A stretch of DNA of 64,000 nucleotides from Dehalococcoidia bacterium (lineage in GTDB: Bacteria > Chloroflexota > Dehalococcoidia > Bin125), in the NCBI GenBank assembly GCA_022828105.1, contig JAJEJC010000008.1:1-64000 (forward strand), written 5' to 3'. Position 1 is the stretch's first letter, and the number at the start of each line of letters is the position of its first letter. Shown one piece after another: positions 36,810 to 46,679 of the stretch. Below the pieces are notes generated by a model. It ran no database searches, was not told the origin of the DNA, and saw only the letters and a program-made list of their open reading frames with translations. Both the position numbers and the translations under genes were made by a program.

Positions 36810-38004
36810 GCTCAAGGTCTACGGGGCGCCCTGGTGTCCCGACTGCCGGCGCTCGAAGGCCTTCCTTAGCGAGCACCGGATCGAGTACGACTGGATCGAC
36901 ATCGATCAGAATCCAGAGGCGCTCGCCCACGTCGAAGCGCTGCAGAACGGCGGTCGCTCGATTCCCACGATCATCCTGCCGGACGGCGGGATGCTGATCG
37001 AGCCCAGCGACGAGGAGCTGGCCCAAGCCCTCGACATCCAGGTCCGGCCCCAGCGGCAGTTCTACGACCTCGCGATCATCGGCGGCGGACCGGCTGGACT
37101 TGCGGCATCCATCTATGCCGCCCGCGAGGGCATCGATACCGTCGTGATCGAACGCTCGGCGCTTGGCGGTCAGGCCGGTCTGACCAACCGGATCGACAAC
37201 TACCCCGGTTTTCCCGACGGCGTTGACGGCAACGAACTGATGAACCGCTTTGTCGCCCAGGCGCGGCGCTTCGGCATCGAGCTGCTCTCGGCCGTCGGCG
37301 CGGTCGAGCTCGCCGCCCCGTCCGACGTTGAGGTCACGCTCTCCAGCGGCGACCGCGTCGCCGCGCATGCCGCAATCCTGACGCCCGGCAGTACCTACCG
37401 CCGGCTCGACGTGCCCGGCGAGCAGGCGCTGATCGGCAGCTCGGTCCACTTCTGCTCGACCTGCGACGGACCCTTCTACGCCGGTGCGACGCAGCTTGCC
37501 GTGATCGGCGGCGGCAACTCGGCCCTGGAGGAGGGTCTCTACCTGACCCAGTTCGCCGACGAGGTCCGAATCATCCACCGCGGCGACCAGCTCTCGGGAT
37601 CGTCCGTGCTGCAGGACAAGGTCCGCTCGCATCCGCAGATTCAGGTATCGCTCAACACCCGTGTCCAGTCGATGGAGGGCGAGACGAAACTCTCGGGCCT
37701 CGTGCTCCAGTCAAACGGCGACACTGTCCGTACGACGCCTGACGGCGTGTTCGTCTTCATCGGCCTGCAACCCAACACCGACTTCCTCCAGGGAGTCGTC
37801 GAGCTCGACGAGCGAGGGTTCATCCGCACGGACGAACGATTCCAGACCAGCATCCCCGCCATCTACGCCGCCGGAGACGCCCGCGCCGGATCAACCAAGC
37901 AACTCGGCGCCGCCGTCGGAGAAGGCATCACCGCCCTGATGATGGCCCGTGAACACCTCCGCGCCCACCAACACGTCCGCACACCATCGGTGGAGACGGC
38001 GTAG
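36802..38004 (+). CDS. Glutaredoxin-thioredoxin reductase fusion
   Basis: 400 residues in two parts. Residues 1-80 are a glutaredoxin/NrdH-like domain with C12-PD-C15 and the cis-proline SIPTI (P55). Residues 87-395 are a thioredoxin reductase: FAD loop GGGPAGL (94-100), redox pair C218-ST-C221 in the FCSTCDG motif, NADPH loop GGGNSA (236-241), and AAGDARAG near 355. The chain probably passes electrons from NADPH via FAD to the attached CPDC domain. The overlap with the GNAT gene points to co-transcription. Confidence 0.92.
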   Translation: MAELKVYGAPWCPDCRRSKAFLSEHRIEYDWIDIDQNPEALAHVEALQNGGRSIPTIILPDGGMLIEPSDEELAQALDIQVRPQRQFYDLAIIGGGPAGLAASIYAAREGIDTVVIERSALGGQAGLTNRIDNYPGFPDGVDGNELMNRFVAQARRFGIELLSAVGAVELAAPSDVEVTLSSGDRVAAHAAILTPGSTYRRLDVPGEQALIGSSVHFCSTCDGPFYAGATQLAVIGGGNSALEEGLYLTQFADEVRIIHRGDQLSGSSVLQDKVRSHPQIQVSLNTRVQSMEGETKLSGLVLQSNGDTVRTTPDGVFVFIGLQPNTDFLQGVVELDERGFIRTDERFQTSIPAIYAAGDARAGSTKQLGAAVGEGITALMMAREHLRAHQHVRTPSVETA

Positions 38005-38033
38005 CTCCGAGGAGTACTGCCCCTCGCAGGTGG

Positions 38034-39623
38034 TCAGTTGACCCGCTTGTCAACGCCTTCCCAGTAGGCCTCTCGGAGTTCGAACTTCTTGAGCTTGCCG
38101 GTGGCGGTTCGCGGGAGGGTTTCGACGAACTCGACGTTGCGGGGAATCTTGAAGCCGGCCATGTTCGAGCGGCAGTGGGCGACGATGTCGTCGCGGGTGA
38201 CGGCGTGGCCCTCGCGCGGCACGATCAGCGCGAGCGGGGTCTCGCCCCACTGCTCCGAGGGGATGCCGATCACGGCCGCCTCGAGCACCGCCGGATGGTC
38301 GTAGAGCACGTCCTCGACCTCGATGCTGGAGATGTTCTCGCCGCCCGAGATGATCACGTCCTTGGCCCGGTCGACAATGTTGATGTAGCCCTCGGCGTTG
38401 ACCGTCGCCATGTCGCCGGTGTGGAACCAGCCGTCGACGATGACCTTGTCGGTCTCCTCCTGTTGCTCCCAGTAACCGCGCAGCACGACGTTGGAACGGG
38501 CCACGACTTCTCCCACCTCCTCGTCGTCCCAGGCGACCTCGCGACCGGAGTCTCGGACGACCTTGACTTCCACTCCGATCACGTCGTGCCCGGCGCGGAC
38601 CTTGGTGCCGAAGTAGCCGTCTTCGTCGGCATTGAGGAAGGGTGCGACCTCCGAGACCGTGAGGATCGGCGATGTCTCGGTCAGGCCGTAGATCTGGATG
38701 AACTCCCAGCCGAGTTCCTTCTCCAACCGCTCGATGAACGACTGCGGCGGCGGCGCGCCGGCGACCGTGAAGCGCGGTTTGACCGTGATCTCGTAGTCAT
38801 CCTTGCGCTCGAACTCGAGGATCCGGGCCAGAACCGCCGGCGCCATGCAGGCGAAGGTGCAGTTCTCGTCCTGGATGACCTGGTAGATGTCGGCCGCGTC
38901 GGGCGCGCGGAGGACGACGTGCTTGCCGCCCATCGCGGTGATCGCGTACGGGCCGCCCCAGCCGTTGGCGTGGAACATCGGCAGCGTCCACATCTCGGCG
39001 TCGTCCTGCGAGATGCGCAGGTGAGCGATGAAGTTGTAGGCGTTGATGTAGGCATTGCGGTGCGTGATCATCACGCCCTTGGGCCGCGCCGTCGTGCCCG
39101 AGGTGTAGTTGATCGAGAGCAGGTCGGTCTCTTCCAGTCCCGGGTCGGGCGGCCGCTCGGTCGACTGAGCGGCGATCCAGTCCTCGTAGTTGGTCCAGCC
39201 GGTCACGATCTCGGCGTCGCCGTACGGAATCGCGATGAAGTGCTCGACCGTGCGGATGCCGCCGCGCACGTCGTCAACCAGGTGCAGGAACTCCGCGTCG
39301 ACCAGCGCGACCTTGGATCCGGAGTGCTCCAGCATGTACTCGAAGTCGGACGGGACCAGCCGGTAGTTCATTGGCACGATCACGGCGCCGATCGCGGCGG
39401 TCGCGTAGAAGGTCTCCAGGAACTGGTGCGAGTTGGGAGCGATAATCGCGACCCGGTCGCCCTTGCCGATCCCGGCGTCGAGCAGGGCATGCGCCTGTTG
39501 GTTGACGCGGGCGTTGAACTCGGACCAGGTCAAGCGCTTGTCGCCGTCGACGACGGCTTCGGCCGGCCCGTACAGCTTCGACGCGCGGCGCAGAAAATCG
39601 TTGACCAGCAGCGGGACTTCCAT
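38034..39623 (-). CDS. Acyl-CoA synthetase (AMP-binding)
   Basis: 529-residue ANL-superfamily ligase forming acyl-CoA from acid, ATP and CoA. Motifs: YTSGTTARPKGVM (A3), QIYGLTETSP (A5), DGWFHTGDMA (A7), DVIISGGENIS (A8), and the catalytic Lys in ATGKLKKFELR (A10). It resembles medium/long-chain fatty-acyl or alkanoyl ligases. ATG 39623 with GGGAG upstream is chosen; the longer in-frame reading is unlikely. Confidence 0.95.
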   Translation of the reverse strand: MEVPLLVNDFLRRASKLYGPAEAVVDGDKRLTWSEFNARVNQQAHALLDAGIGKGDRVAIIAPNSHQFLETFYATAAIGAVIVPMNYRLVPSDFEYMLEHSGSKVALVDAEFLHLVDDVRGGIRTVEHFIAIPYGDAEIVTGWTNYEDWIAAQSTERPPDPGLEETDLLSINYTSGTTARPKGVMITHRNAYINAYNFIAHLRISQDDAEMWTLPMFHANGWGGPYAITAMGGKHVVLRAPDAADIYQVIQDENCTFACMAPAVLARILEFERKDDYEITVKPRFTVAGAPPPQSFIERLEKELGWEFIQIYGLTETSPILTVSEVAPFLNADEDGYFGTKVRAGHDVIGVEVKVVRDSGREVAWDDEEVGEVVARSNVVLRGYWEQQEETDKVIVDGWFHTGDMATVNAEGYINIVDRAKDVIISGGENISSIEVEDVLYDHPAVLEAAVIGIPSEQWGETPLALIVPREGHAVTRDDIVAHCRSNMAGFKIPRNVEFVETLPRTATGKLKKFELREAYWEGVDKRVN

Positions 39624-39722
39624 CTTCGTCTCCCTCAATCTGCCGCGGCGCGACTCGCGGTGGCCGCGGGACATCACGGATTCGGGAACATTATTGCACT
39701 CGGAAGTGACAAGACCGTGCGG

Positions 39723-40496
39723 CTACTCGGCCGGGAACTCGGAGAGGGGGAAGACATCGTTGACGATCATCAGATTGTCGCTCGGGCAGTACGGCAGGAT
39801 GGTTCTGCGCCAGTCCGCATTGGAGATGTGCATCTGCAGCTCGTCGTCGAACCAGACTTCTGCCTCTAGCTCGTAGCGATGGTGGCGATTAACGGCGACG
39901 CCCTCGTGCGGCAGCTCAACGCGGATCGGGAACGCGCCGAGGTCTTCGAACTGGCCCTTGACCACCAGTTCGCGCTGCCCCGGATCGGTGGCATCCCAGA
40001 GCCTGACTTGCAGCACCGCGTCGTCGGGCAGATCGCCGTCCCAGAAGCCGGAGTGAATCTCAACGGGTAACGGTGCAACGCACCGATCGAACGGGTCGAC
40101 CGAGACGACGCGGACGTCGCGGTTGCGCGGATTCCCTCCGGTCAGCACCGGATGCACGGTGTCGTTGATGTACAGCAGTTCGCCGTTCGACTCGACGCGG
40201 GCGACGAGCGTGTACTCGTTGCGGTCGTCAATCTCGTCTCCGCTGTACTCGATGCGGAACCGGACGGGCAGACGCGCGGCATCGCGGATCAGATCGCGTC
40301 CCAGCTCGATCGCCGAGGCATCGGCGAGCGACGTGTCCTGCAGGGTCACCGTGACCGTCGCGCCCTCCGGCAGTTCCACGTCGCGGTGGAATAGAACCTC
40401 GCCGCTGATCGAGTCTCCCGAGCCGCAGCCTGCCAGCGCGGCCGCAGCCGCAAACAGTGCCAGCGTCGCCACCGCGTACACCACAATCCCGCGCAT
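39723..40496 (-). CDS. YbaY-like lipoprotein with two repeat domains
   Basis: 257 residues. The signal peptide is MRGIVVYAVATLALFAAAAA with lipobox LAGC, so it is likely a membrane-anchored lipoprotein. Two YbaY/YscW-type beta domains follow (about 30-125 and 130-255). The first is GEVLFHRDVELPEGATVTVTL, and the second is SGFWDGDLPDDAVLQVRLWD with RIVRVELP-like edges. The role of these domains is unknown; a secretion chaperone role is known only for the YscW relatives. Confidence 0.8.
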   Translation of the reverse strand: MRGIVVYAVATLALFAAAAALAGCGSGDSISGEVLFHRDVELPEGATVTVTLQDTSLADASAIELGRDLIRDAARLPVRFRIEYSGDEIDDRNEYTLVARVESNGELLYINDTVHPVLTGGNPRNRDVRVVSVDPFDRCVAPLPVEIHSGFWDGDLPDDAVLQVRLWDATDPGQRELVVKGQFEDLGAFPIRVELPHEGVAVNRHHRYELEAEVWFDDELQMHISNADWRRTILPYCPSDNLMIVNDVFPLSEFPAE

Positions 40497-40588
40497 GGCC
40501 GCTCCGTTCACCGTCCCCGCCGTGCATCCATTAGATAGCATCGAGACGGTTGCATGGGCGCACACGATGATCGAAGAGGGAGGACAGG

Positions 40589-42061
40589 ATGGAAGTTGTC
40601 ATTGGCTTGATCATCGGCCTGGCCATCGGCGGGGCTGTCGCCTGGCTCGTGCGGCGCGAGGCTTCGGGCTTACGATCCGACGCCGCCGACCTGCGCACGG
40701 AGCTGAACGACATCCGCAGCGTCCTGGGGGACGCCGAACGCGATAGGACCGAAGCCAACGCGAGGCTCGACGAGCGCTCATCCGTGCTGCAGCAAACCAC
40801 CGACGAGTTGGAGCAGGAGCGCGAGCGGGTCTCGACGCTCCGCGACAGCCTGGCCGACGCCCGTGAGGAACTGCAGCAGGTTGCCTCCGACCGCGAGGCG
40901 CGGATCGAGGAGCTACACAAGAAACAGGCAGAGATCGACACGCTGTTCAAGGGCGTCGCCGCCGATGTCGCCAGGGCCAGCAACGAGGAGTTTCGCAAGC
41001 AAGCGGCCGAAGACTTCAAGCGCCAGCGCGAACTGGCCGAGCAGGAGCTCAAGCAGCAAGTCGAGCCAGTCGGGAAAGAACTCGAACAACTGAGGAAGTA
41101 TGTGGGTGAACTGGAGAAGGCCCGGGCCGGTGCCTACGAAGGAGTCAACAAGCTCATCGAAGAGACTCAGAGACAAGTCGGCCGACTGAACTCCGAAACG
41201 GGCGATCTGCGGGAAATCCTGCGCTCAGCGCGGCATCGCGGTCAATGGGGTGAAGCCACGCTGGAGAACATCTTCGAACTCGCCGGCCTGCGCCAGAACA
41301 CCGACTTCTTCAAACAAGCTTCCGGTGAACGAGGAACCGGCATCGCCGATTTCGTCGTCCGATTGCCCGGCGGCAAGCGGATCATCATCGACTCCAAGAC
41401 ACCCTTTGATACCTATCGAGAGGCACTGAGCGCGGAGACGATTGAAGCCCAGGCTGAACTGCTCCAGCAACATGCGAAAACGGTCCAGGACACGGCCGCA
41501 GCACTCGCTGGTCGCAAGTATCAGGATCAATTCGACGATTCTCTGGACTTCGTAATCATGTGGATTCCGACCGACAGCATCCTCGAAGGGGCGACTCGAG
41601 CCGCACCAGCGCTGATCGAGGACACGTTCTCCAAGCACCGCGTGTTGCTCGCCACGCCGGTCACGATGATTGCTCTGGTCAGCGGCCTCGCAGCAGCGCT
41701 CAGGCAGGAGGAGGAGCAGGAACTGTTGCACGAGAACGCGCTTGCGATCCAGGCCGCAGGCCAACGCCTGTACGACGGTGTGCGTCGGCACGCACAGGTC
41801 TATGGCAGGCTGGGTAGCCAACTGGAGACACTGCTCCGAACCTACGACGATGGCGTTGGCTCCATTCAGGGCAATCTCTTGCAAGGAGCGCGCCAGATGC
41901 GCGAACTGGGTGGTGGACGCGAGGGGATCGCCGCACCGGAACCTGAAGAGATCCGGCTCTCACCAAGGAAGATCACGTCAAAGGATCTCCTCGACGTCGT
42001 CGAGCCGACCGGCGACTCACCGTCGATCGGCACGACCACGGCCCCTGCGCGTGATCGCTAA
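40589..42061 (+). CDS. rmuC: DNA recombination protein RmuC
   Basis: 490 residues. One N-terminal membrane helix (VIGLIIGLAIGGAVAWLVRR), a long coiled coil (about 25-205), and the RmuC nuclease-like core (about 215-430) with GQWGEATLENIFELAGL and IDSKTPFDTYREAL. The C-terminus is a less conserved tail. RmuC restrains inverted-repeat rearrangements, which may matter for the palindrome-rich intergenic regions here. The stop overlaps the convergent esterase stop by 4 bases. Confidence 0.95.
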   Translation: MEVVIGLIIGLAIGGAVAWLVRREASGLRSDAADLRTELNDIRSVLGDAERDRTEANARLDERSSVLQQTTDELEQERERVSTLRDSLADAREELQQVASDREARIEELHKKQAEIDTLFKGVAADVARASNEEFRKQAAEDFKRQRELAEQELKQQVEPVGKELEQLRKYVGELEKARAGAYEGVNKLIEETQRQVGRLNSETGDLREILRSARHRGQWGEATLENIFELAGLRQNTDFFKQASGERGTGIADFVVRLPGGKRIIIDSKTPFDTYREALSAETIEAQAELLQQHAKTVQDTAAALAGRKYQDQFDDSLDFVIMWIPTDSILEGATRAAPALIEDTFSKHRVLLATPVTMIALVSGLAAALRQEEEQELLHENALAIQAAGQRLYDGVRRHAQVYGRLGSQLETLLRTYDDGVGSIQGNLLQGARQMRELGGGREGIAAPEPEEIRLSPRKITSKDLLDVVEPTGDSPSIGTTTAPARDR

Positions 42062-42987
42062 CCCAGACACCCGCTGAGGAAGTTGTTGATCCGGTTGGTC
42101 GCGTCCATCCCGGCCGGCGTGGGGAAGCCGTCGAAGCCGTGCGGAGCGTCGGGGAAGACGTGCAACTCGGTCTCGTGACCCGCCGACTGCCAGCGCGCCG
42201 ACATGAACAGCGAGTCGTCAAGCAGCGGGTCGAGCGTCCCCACTGTGAAGATCGCCGGCGGCATGCCCGACAGATCGGCCAGCAGCGGCGTCACGTCGGG
42301 CAGATCGCGCAGCTCCGGTTCCTCCGGCGTCACGTAGTGGTCGATGAACCACTCCATGATCGGCGACGAGAGGATCAGATTGCGCTCGCCCCACAGACGC
42401 GCCGAGGGCGAGTGGCGCAGGTCGAACACGCCGTAGGTCAGCGCCGCGCCCCTGAAACCGGTGTAGCCGTGGTTGTCCCGCATTCGCAGTAGCGTGGTCG
42501 CCGTCAGGTGACCTCCGGCCGATTCGCCGCCGATCGTGAACGCGTCGGTGCCGAACTCCGACTGACCGTGCTCGACCAGCCAGACCGCCGCCGCCTCGCA
42601 ATCCTCGTTGGGACCGGGATACGGATGCTCGGGCGAAAGCCGGTAGCCGACCGAGACCACGGCTTGCTGAGTTGTCTGCGCCCGGTCCCAGAGCCGTTCG
42701 TCCTGACCGTCGTGCGAGCCGATTACCCAGCCGCCGCCGTGGATGTGCAGGTAGACACCGCGCACGACCGGCGGGATGAACACGCGGATCGGCACGTCGC
42801 CCGCCGGACCGGGAATCGTGCGCTCCTGTGCAACGTCGTCCAGCCGCGCCGGCGGCGGCCCCAATGGTCCGCCCGCGGCGAGGGTGTCGCGCAGCTCCTG
42901 CGGCTCCATCTCGTGCCAGGGCTTGCCCTGCGACGAGGCCTCCTCGATCATCACGTTCAGCGCCTGCGTCTGCGGGTCGGGCTTCAT
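42058..42987 (-). CDS. HSL-family alpha/beta hydrolase (esterase)
   Basis: 309-residue hormone-sensitive-lipase-type esterase: HGGGWVIG (84-91), nucleophile S156 in GGESAGG, Asp in TLDPLLDDS, and His in DAPHGFDGF. The N-terminal cap starts at MKPDPQTQALNVMIEEA, the same opening style as the esterases at 44721 and 45735. The start ATG 42987 is chosen because the long upstream extension is antisense to the DinB gene. Confidence 0.9.
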   Translation of the reverse strand: MKPDPQTQALNVMIEEASSQGKPWHEMEPQELRDTLAAGGPLGPPPARLDDVAQERTIPGPAGDVPIRVFIPPVVRGVYLHIHGGGWVIGSHDGQDERLWDRAQTTQQAVVSVGYRLSPEHPYPGPNEDCEAAAVWLVEHGQSEFGTDAFTIGGESAGGHLTATTLLRMRDNHGYTGFRGAALTYGVFDLRHSPSARLWGERNLILSSPIMEWFIDHYVTPEEPELRDLPDVTPLLADLSGMPPAIFTVGTLDPLLDDSLFMSARWQSAGHETELHVFPDAPHGFDGFPTPAGMDATNRINNFLSGCLG

Positions 42988-43053
42988 GGGCTTCCTCTTC
43001 GGTTCGTGGGATAGGATTCGCTTGTCTGCCGAGTATAGGAATTGGAGCCTACC

Positions 43054-43524
43054 GTGCCGCTCTCCGGCCCCGCGCTGCCCGCCTTCGAGACTACCTGCGA
43101 ACTGATCGAACGGATCCTTGCCGCCACCGACCGCCTGTCGGCCGATCAGCTTGATGCGGCGCCCTGGGACGAGTCGTCGACCATGTTCGTCCTCGCCACC
43201 CACGCGATCTCGGCGACGGAATGGAACTTTGTGCAGGTCCTCGCGGGGCTTGAGGTTGACCGCAGCCGCCAGGCCGAGTTCGACTCCAAGGCTGCCTCGG
43301 TAGACGACCCGCAGGGATTGCTCGCCGAGCGCTGGTCCGACGCGCGGTCTGCGATCGAGTCGGCGCTCGAGGGCCTCTCGGACGACGCCTGGGAGGGTCC
43401 GCACTACCACATGTTCATGGACAAGAACCTCAGCGGTCACGAGCTCGTCTGCCGCGCCCTCGCGCACACCGCCGAACACGTCGGCCACGCCGAGATGACC
43501 CGCCAGTGGCTGGACGCGCGGTGA
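43054..43524 (+). CDS. DinB-family protein
   Basis: 156-residue DinB-type protein (DUF664-like). The His in ATHAISATEWNF (about 53) and the final RALAHTAEHVGHAEMTRQWL (about 135-153) form the expected metal triad. GTG 43054 is chosen for GGAG at -10; an upstream TTG has no such site. The stop overlaps the start of the NagZ-like gene (GTGA). Confidence 0.78.
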   Translation: MPLSGPALPAFETTCELIERILAATDRLSADQLDAAPWDESSTMFVLATHAISATEWNFVQVLAGLEVDRSRQAEFDSKAASVDDPQGLLAERWSDARSAIESALEGLSDDAWEGPHYHMFMDKNLSGHELVCRALAHTAEHVGHAEMTRQWLDAR

Positions 43525-44657
43525 AGCGACTGCTCACTGCCCTCGCCGGTGTCGCCGGTTTCCTAACATTCGCAGGGACGCTGACGGCTTGCGCATCCGG
43601 CGAGGCCGACTCGCTCTCATTGGAGGACGCCGTCGGCCAGATGCTGCTGATCGGCGTCCGCGGTCTTGAGTTGGATGCGGAAACGGAAGCGCTGCTGGCC
43701 GACATCAAGCCGGGCGGCGTAATCCTCTTCGACTACGACGGACCCAGCGGCGGCGAGTTGCCCCGCAACGTCGCCTCACCCGGCCAGCTCAAGGCCTTGA
43801 CCGCCGCTCTTCAAGCGGCGTCCGATCGTCCCTTGTTGATCGCCATCGACGCCGAAGGCGGCTTCGTCAATCGGCTCAAGGAGAAGTACGGATTCGAGAT
43901 ACAACTTCCCAGTCACATCACGCTGGGAACGGGCACGCCGTCGGAGACCGAGGCGCTCGCCCGCGCGTCGGCGCGGCAACTCAGCGCTCTGGGCATCAAC
44001 TGGAATCTGGCTCCGGTCGTCGATGTCAATGTGTTCCCCGAGAGCCCCGCAATCGGTTACTGGGAACGCTCGTTCAGCGATGATCCCAACGTCGTCGCCG
44101 AGCACGCCGCCGCATTCGCTCGCGCCCATCGCGACGAAGGCGTCGTCTCCACGCTCAAGCACTTCCCTGGACACGGAAGCGCGGTCGGCGACACCCACCT
44201 CGGCGTGACCGACGTGACCGACTCCTTTGTCCGCGACGACGAACTCGCCCCTTACCGCGCGCTGATCGAGGACGGCTACAACGACCCGGTCATGACCGCC
44301 CACGTCGTCAACCGCAATCTCGATCCGTCGGCCCGTCCGGCCACGCTGTCCCGGCCAATCGTCACCGACCTGCTGCGCGGCGAGCTGGGTTTCGAGGGTG
44401 TGATTCTCTCCGACGACCTGCAGATGGGCGCGATTCTTGAGCAGTACAGCCTGGAGACTGCGGCCATTGAAGCGATCAAGGCCGGAGTCGACGTGATCCT
44501 GATCGCCAACCAAAACACCTACGACATCGACCACGTGCGCCGCATCAAGGCCGCGATCATCGCGGCCGTCGAGCGCGGCGAGATCTCCAGGCAGCGCATC
44601 GATGAATCAGTCGAACGAATCCTTGACCTCAAGCGCTGGTACGGACTGCGGGACTAA
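43521..44657 (+). CDS. Beta-N-acetylhexosaminidase-like lipoprotein (GH3, NagZ-like)
   Basis: 378 residues. N-terminal signal VKRLLTALAGVAGFLTFAG with lipobox LTAC. The catalytic GH3 barrel follows: IAIDAEGGFVNRL, KHFPGHGSAVGDTHLG (the His-containing loop that supplies the general acid in NagZ), and nucleophile Asp in ILSDDLQMGA. NagZ releases GlcNAc from muropeptides; a lipoprotein form would act outside the cell membrane. GTG 43521 is used because of GTGA coupling to the DinB gene. Confidence 0.9.
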   Translation: MKRLLTALAGVAGFLTFAGTLTACASGEADSLSLEDAVGQMLLIGVRGLELDAETEALLADIKPGGVILFDYDGPSGGELPRNVASPGQLKALTAALQAASDRPLLIAIDAEGGFVNRLKEKYGFEIQLPSHITLGTGTPSETEALARASARQLSALGINWNLAPVVDVNVFPESPAIGYWERSFSDDPNVVAEHAAAFARAHRDEGVVSTLKHFPGHGSAVGDTHLGVTDVTDSFVRDDELAPYRALIEDGYNDPVMTAHVVNRNLDPSARPATLSRPIVTDLLRGELGFEGVILSDDLQMGAILEQYSLETAAIEAIKAGVDVILIANQNTYDIDHVRRIKAAIIAAVERGEISRQRIDESVERILDLKRWYGLRD

Positions 44658-44720
44658 CCCGCGCACCGCTCGGAATCTCGGCGGTATCCTGTCCGCGTTG
44701 CGCAATCAGAGGAGTGAACC

Positions 44721-45647
44721 ATGCCACCAACCCCCGAAACCCAGGGACTGCTCGCCATGCTTGAAGAGGCCGGCGGCCCCGATATCTCCGAGCAGACGCC
44801 AGAGGAGGCGCGAGCCGCCATCGCCAACTTCGCCGCGATGCAGGCCGGCGCTCCTGAGCCCGCACGCGTTGAGAATCGCAGCGTGCCCGGTCCGGCCGGC
44901 GACATCCCGGTCCGCGTCTACGCCGCCGCAGGCGACAACCTGCCCGTCGTGATGTACTTCCACGGCGGCGGCTGGGTACTCGGCGACATCGACTCGCACG
45001 ACGGCACCTGCAAGCAGCTTCTGGCCGAACTCGGCGACGCCGTCGTCGTCTCCGTCCACTACCGGCTCGCGCCCGAGGACAAGTATCCGGCTGCAGCCGA
45101 CGACTGCTATGCGGCAGCGGCATGGGTCGCCGAGAACGGCTCCGAGATCGGCGCCGACGGCTCGCGGATGGCCGTCTGCGGCGACTCCGCCGGCGGCAAC
45201 CTCTCCGCCGTGGTCTCGCAAATGGCCCGCGACCGCGGCGGTCCGGCCATCGCTGCGCAGGTATTGCACGTGCCGGTCACCGACCATAACTACAGCTACC
45301 CCTCCTACACCGAGAACGCCGAAGGGATGCTGCTCACGCGCGCCTCGATGGTCTGGTTCTGGGACCACTACCTGCCCAACGCCGAGGCGGGGCAGGAAGC
45401 CTACGCCTCGCCGATCAAGGCCGACAGCCTCTCGGGCCTGCCACCGGCGCTGGTCCAGACCGCCGAGTACGACCCGCTGCGTGACGAGGGGGAAGCCTAC
45501 GCCGCCGCGCTTGAGTCGGCCGGAACCGAAGTCGACCTGCACCGCTACGACGGCGTTGTCCACGACCCCTTCATGATGTTCGCCGTCATCCCCACCGGCG
45601 TCGAGTGCCTCAAGGAAGCCGCTGCCTTCATCAACGCGCGGATCTAA
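44721..45647 (+). CDS. HSL-family esterase (tandem copy 1)
   Basis: 308-residue alpha/beta hydrolase: FHGGGWVLG (80-88), nucleophile S156 in CGDSAGGN, Asp in YDPLRDEG, and His in YDGVVHDPF. It is strongly similar to the next gene across its length (for example YRLAPE-KYPAA and YASPI-A), so the two are a tandem duplicate separated by one palindromic repeat. Natural substrates are unknown. Confidence 0.92.
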   Translation: MPPTPETQGLLAMLEEAGGPDISEQTPEEARAAIANFAAMQAGAPEPARVENRSVPGPAGDIPVRVYAAAGDNLPVVMYFHGGGWVLGDIDSHDGTCKQLLAELGDAVVVSVHYRLAPEDKYPAAADDCYAAAAWVAENGSEIGADGSRMAVCGDSAGGNLSAVVSQMARDRGGPAIAAQVLHVPVTDHNYSYPSYTENAEGMLLTRASMVWFWDHYLPNAEAGQEAYASPIKADSLSGLPPALVQTAEYDPLRDEGEAYAAALESAGTEVDLHRYDGVVHDPFMMFAVIPTGVECLKEAAAFINARI

Positions 45648-45657
45648 CCGCCGCCAT

Positions 45658-45700
45658 TCTCCCCCCGCTCCGCGGGGGAGATGCCGAAGGCAGAGGGGGG
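45658..45700 (+). repeat. Palindromic two-hairpin repeat, single copy
   Basis: One unit: CTCCCCCCGC-TCC-GCGGGGGAG, then TGCC-GAA-GGCA and GAGGGGGG. It lies exactly between the two tandem esterase genes. Confidence 0.85.
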
Positions 45701-45734
45701 TCCGCGCCCCGAACCACGCAGGAAAGAGCCACCC

Positions 45735-46667
45735 ATGCCAGTCACCGCAGAGACCCAGGCCATCCTCAACATGCGGGCCGGCGCGCCGCCTCTGAACGAA
45801 CTCTCGCCGCAGGAAGCGCGCAAGGCGATGGCTGCCCTGCGTCCGCAAGTTGAGCCTGAGACCGTCGCCCAGGTCCACGAGATGACCGTCCCCGGCCCGG
45901 CCGGAGACATCCCCGCTCGCGGTTACTTGCCGACCAACGATCCCAGTGGACTGCCCACGATCGTCTACTACCACGGCGGCGGCTGGGTAATCGGCGACCT
46001 CGACTCGCACGACGCCGTAGCCCGCGCGCTCTGCAACCGCGCCGGGATGAGCGTGCTGTCGGTCGACTACCGGCTCGCGCCCGAGGCCAAGTATCCAGCC
46101 GCGGCCGAGGACGCCTACGCCGCCGTCGCCTGGATCAACAGCATGTACGACCAGCAGAGCGGCCGCGCCGACCGCATCGCGGTGGCCGGCGACTCGGCCG
46201 GCGGCAACCTCGCCGCCGTGGTCGCCCAGATGGCCCGAGATCGCGGCGGCCCGCGGATCGACGCGCAGGTCCTGATTTATCCGGTCACCGACTTCAACTT
46301 CGAGACCGAGTCGTACAAGGTCAACGGCGGCGGCGAGTACGGACTCTCGGAAGCAGGCATGCGCTGGTTCTGGGACCTCTACCTCAACGACGACGCCGAA
46401 GGCGCGCAGCCCTACGCCTCGCCGATCCGGGCGGAGGACCTGTCGAATCTGCCTCGCTCGCTGACGATCACAGCCGAGTACGACTCATTGCGCGACGAGG
46501 GCGAGGCGTACGCGGCTGCGCTCGCGGCTGCCGGCGTGCAGTCGAGCTGCACTCGCTACGACGGCGTCATCCACGGATTCGTCAGCGCCTTCGCAGCCGT
46601 GCCCGAGGGCAACCAGGCCCTCGACCAGATCGCCGTCGAGTTGCGGTCCGCCTTCGGCATGGACTAG
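45735..46667 (+). CDS. HSL-family esterase (tandem copy 2)
   Basis: 310-residue paralog of the preceding gene: YHGGGWVIG (79-87), S154 in AGDSAGGN, Asp in YDSLRDEG, and His in YDGVIHGFVSAF. ATG 45735 follows GAAAGAG. It carries a slightly longer loop after the nucleophile (KVNGGGEYGLSEAG). A second palindromic repeat follows its stop. Confidence 0.92.
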   Translation: MPVTAETQAILNMRAGAPPLNELSPQEARKAMAALRPQVEPETVAQVHEMTVPGPAGDIPARGYLPTNDPSGLPTIVYYHGGGWVIGDLDSHDAVARALCNRAGMSVLSVDYRLAPEAKYPAAAEDAYAAVAWINSMYDQQSGRADRIAVAGDSAGGNLAAVVAQMARDRGGPRIDAQVLIYPVTDFNFETESYKVNGGGEYGLSEAGMRWFWDLYLNDDAEGAQPYASPIRAEDLSNLPRSLTITAEYDSLRDEGEAYAAALAAAGVQSSCTRYDGVIHGFVSAFAAVPEGNQALDQIAVELRSAFGMD

Positions 46668-46679
46668 CAGGGAACTCCC

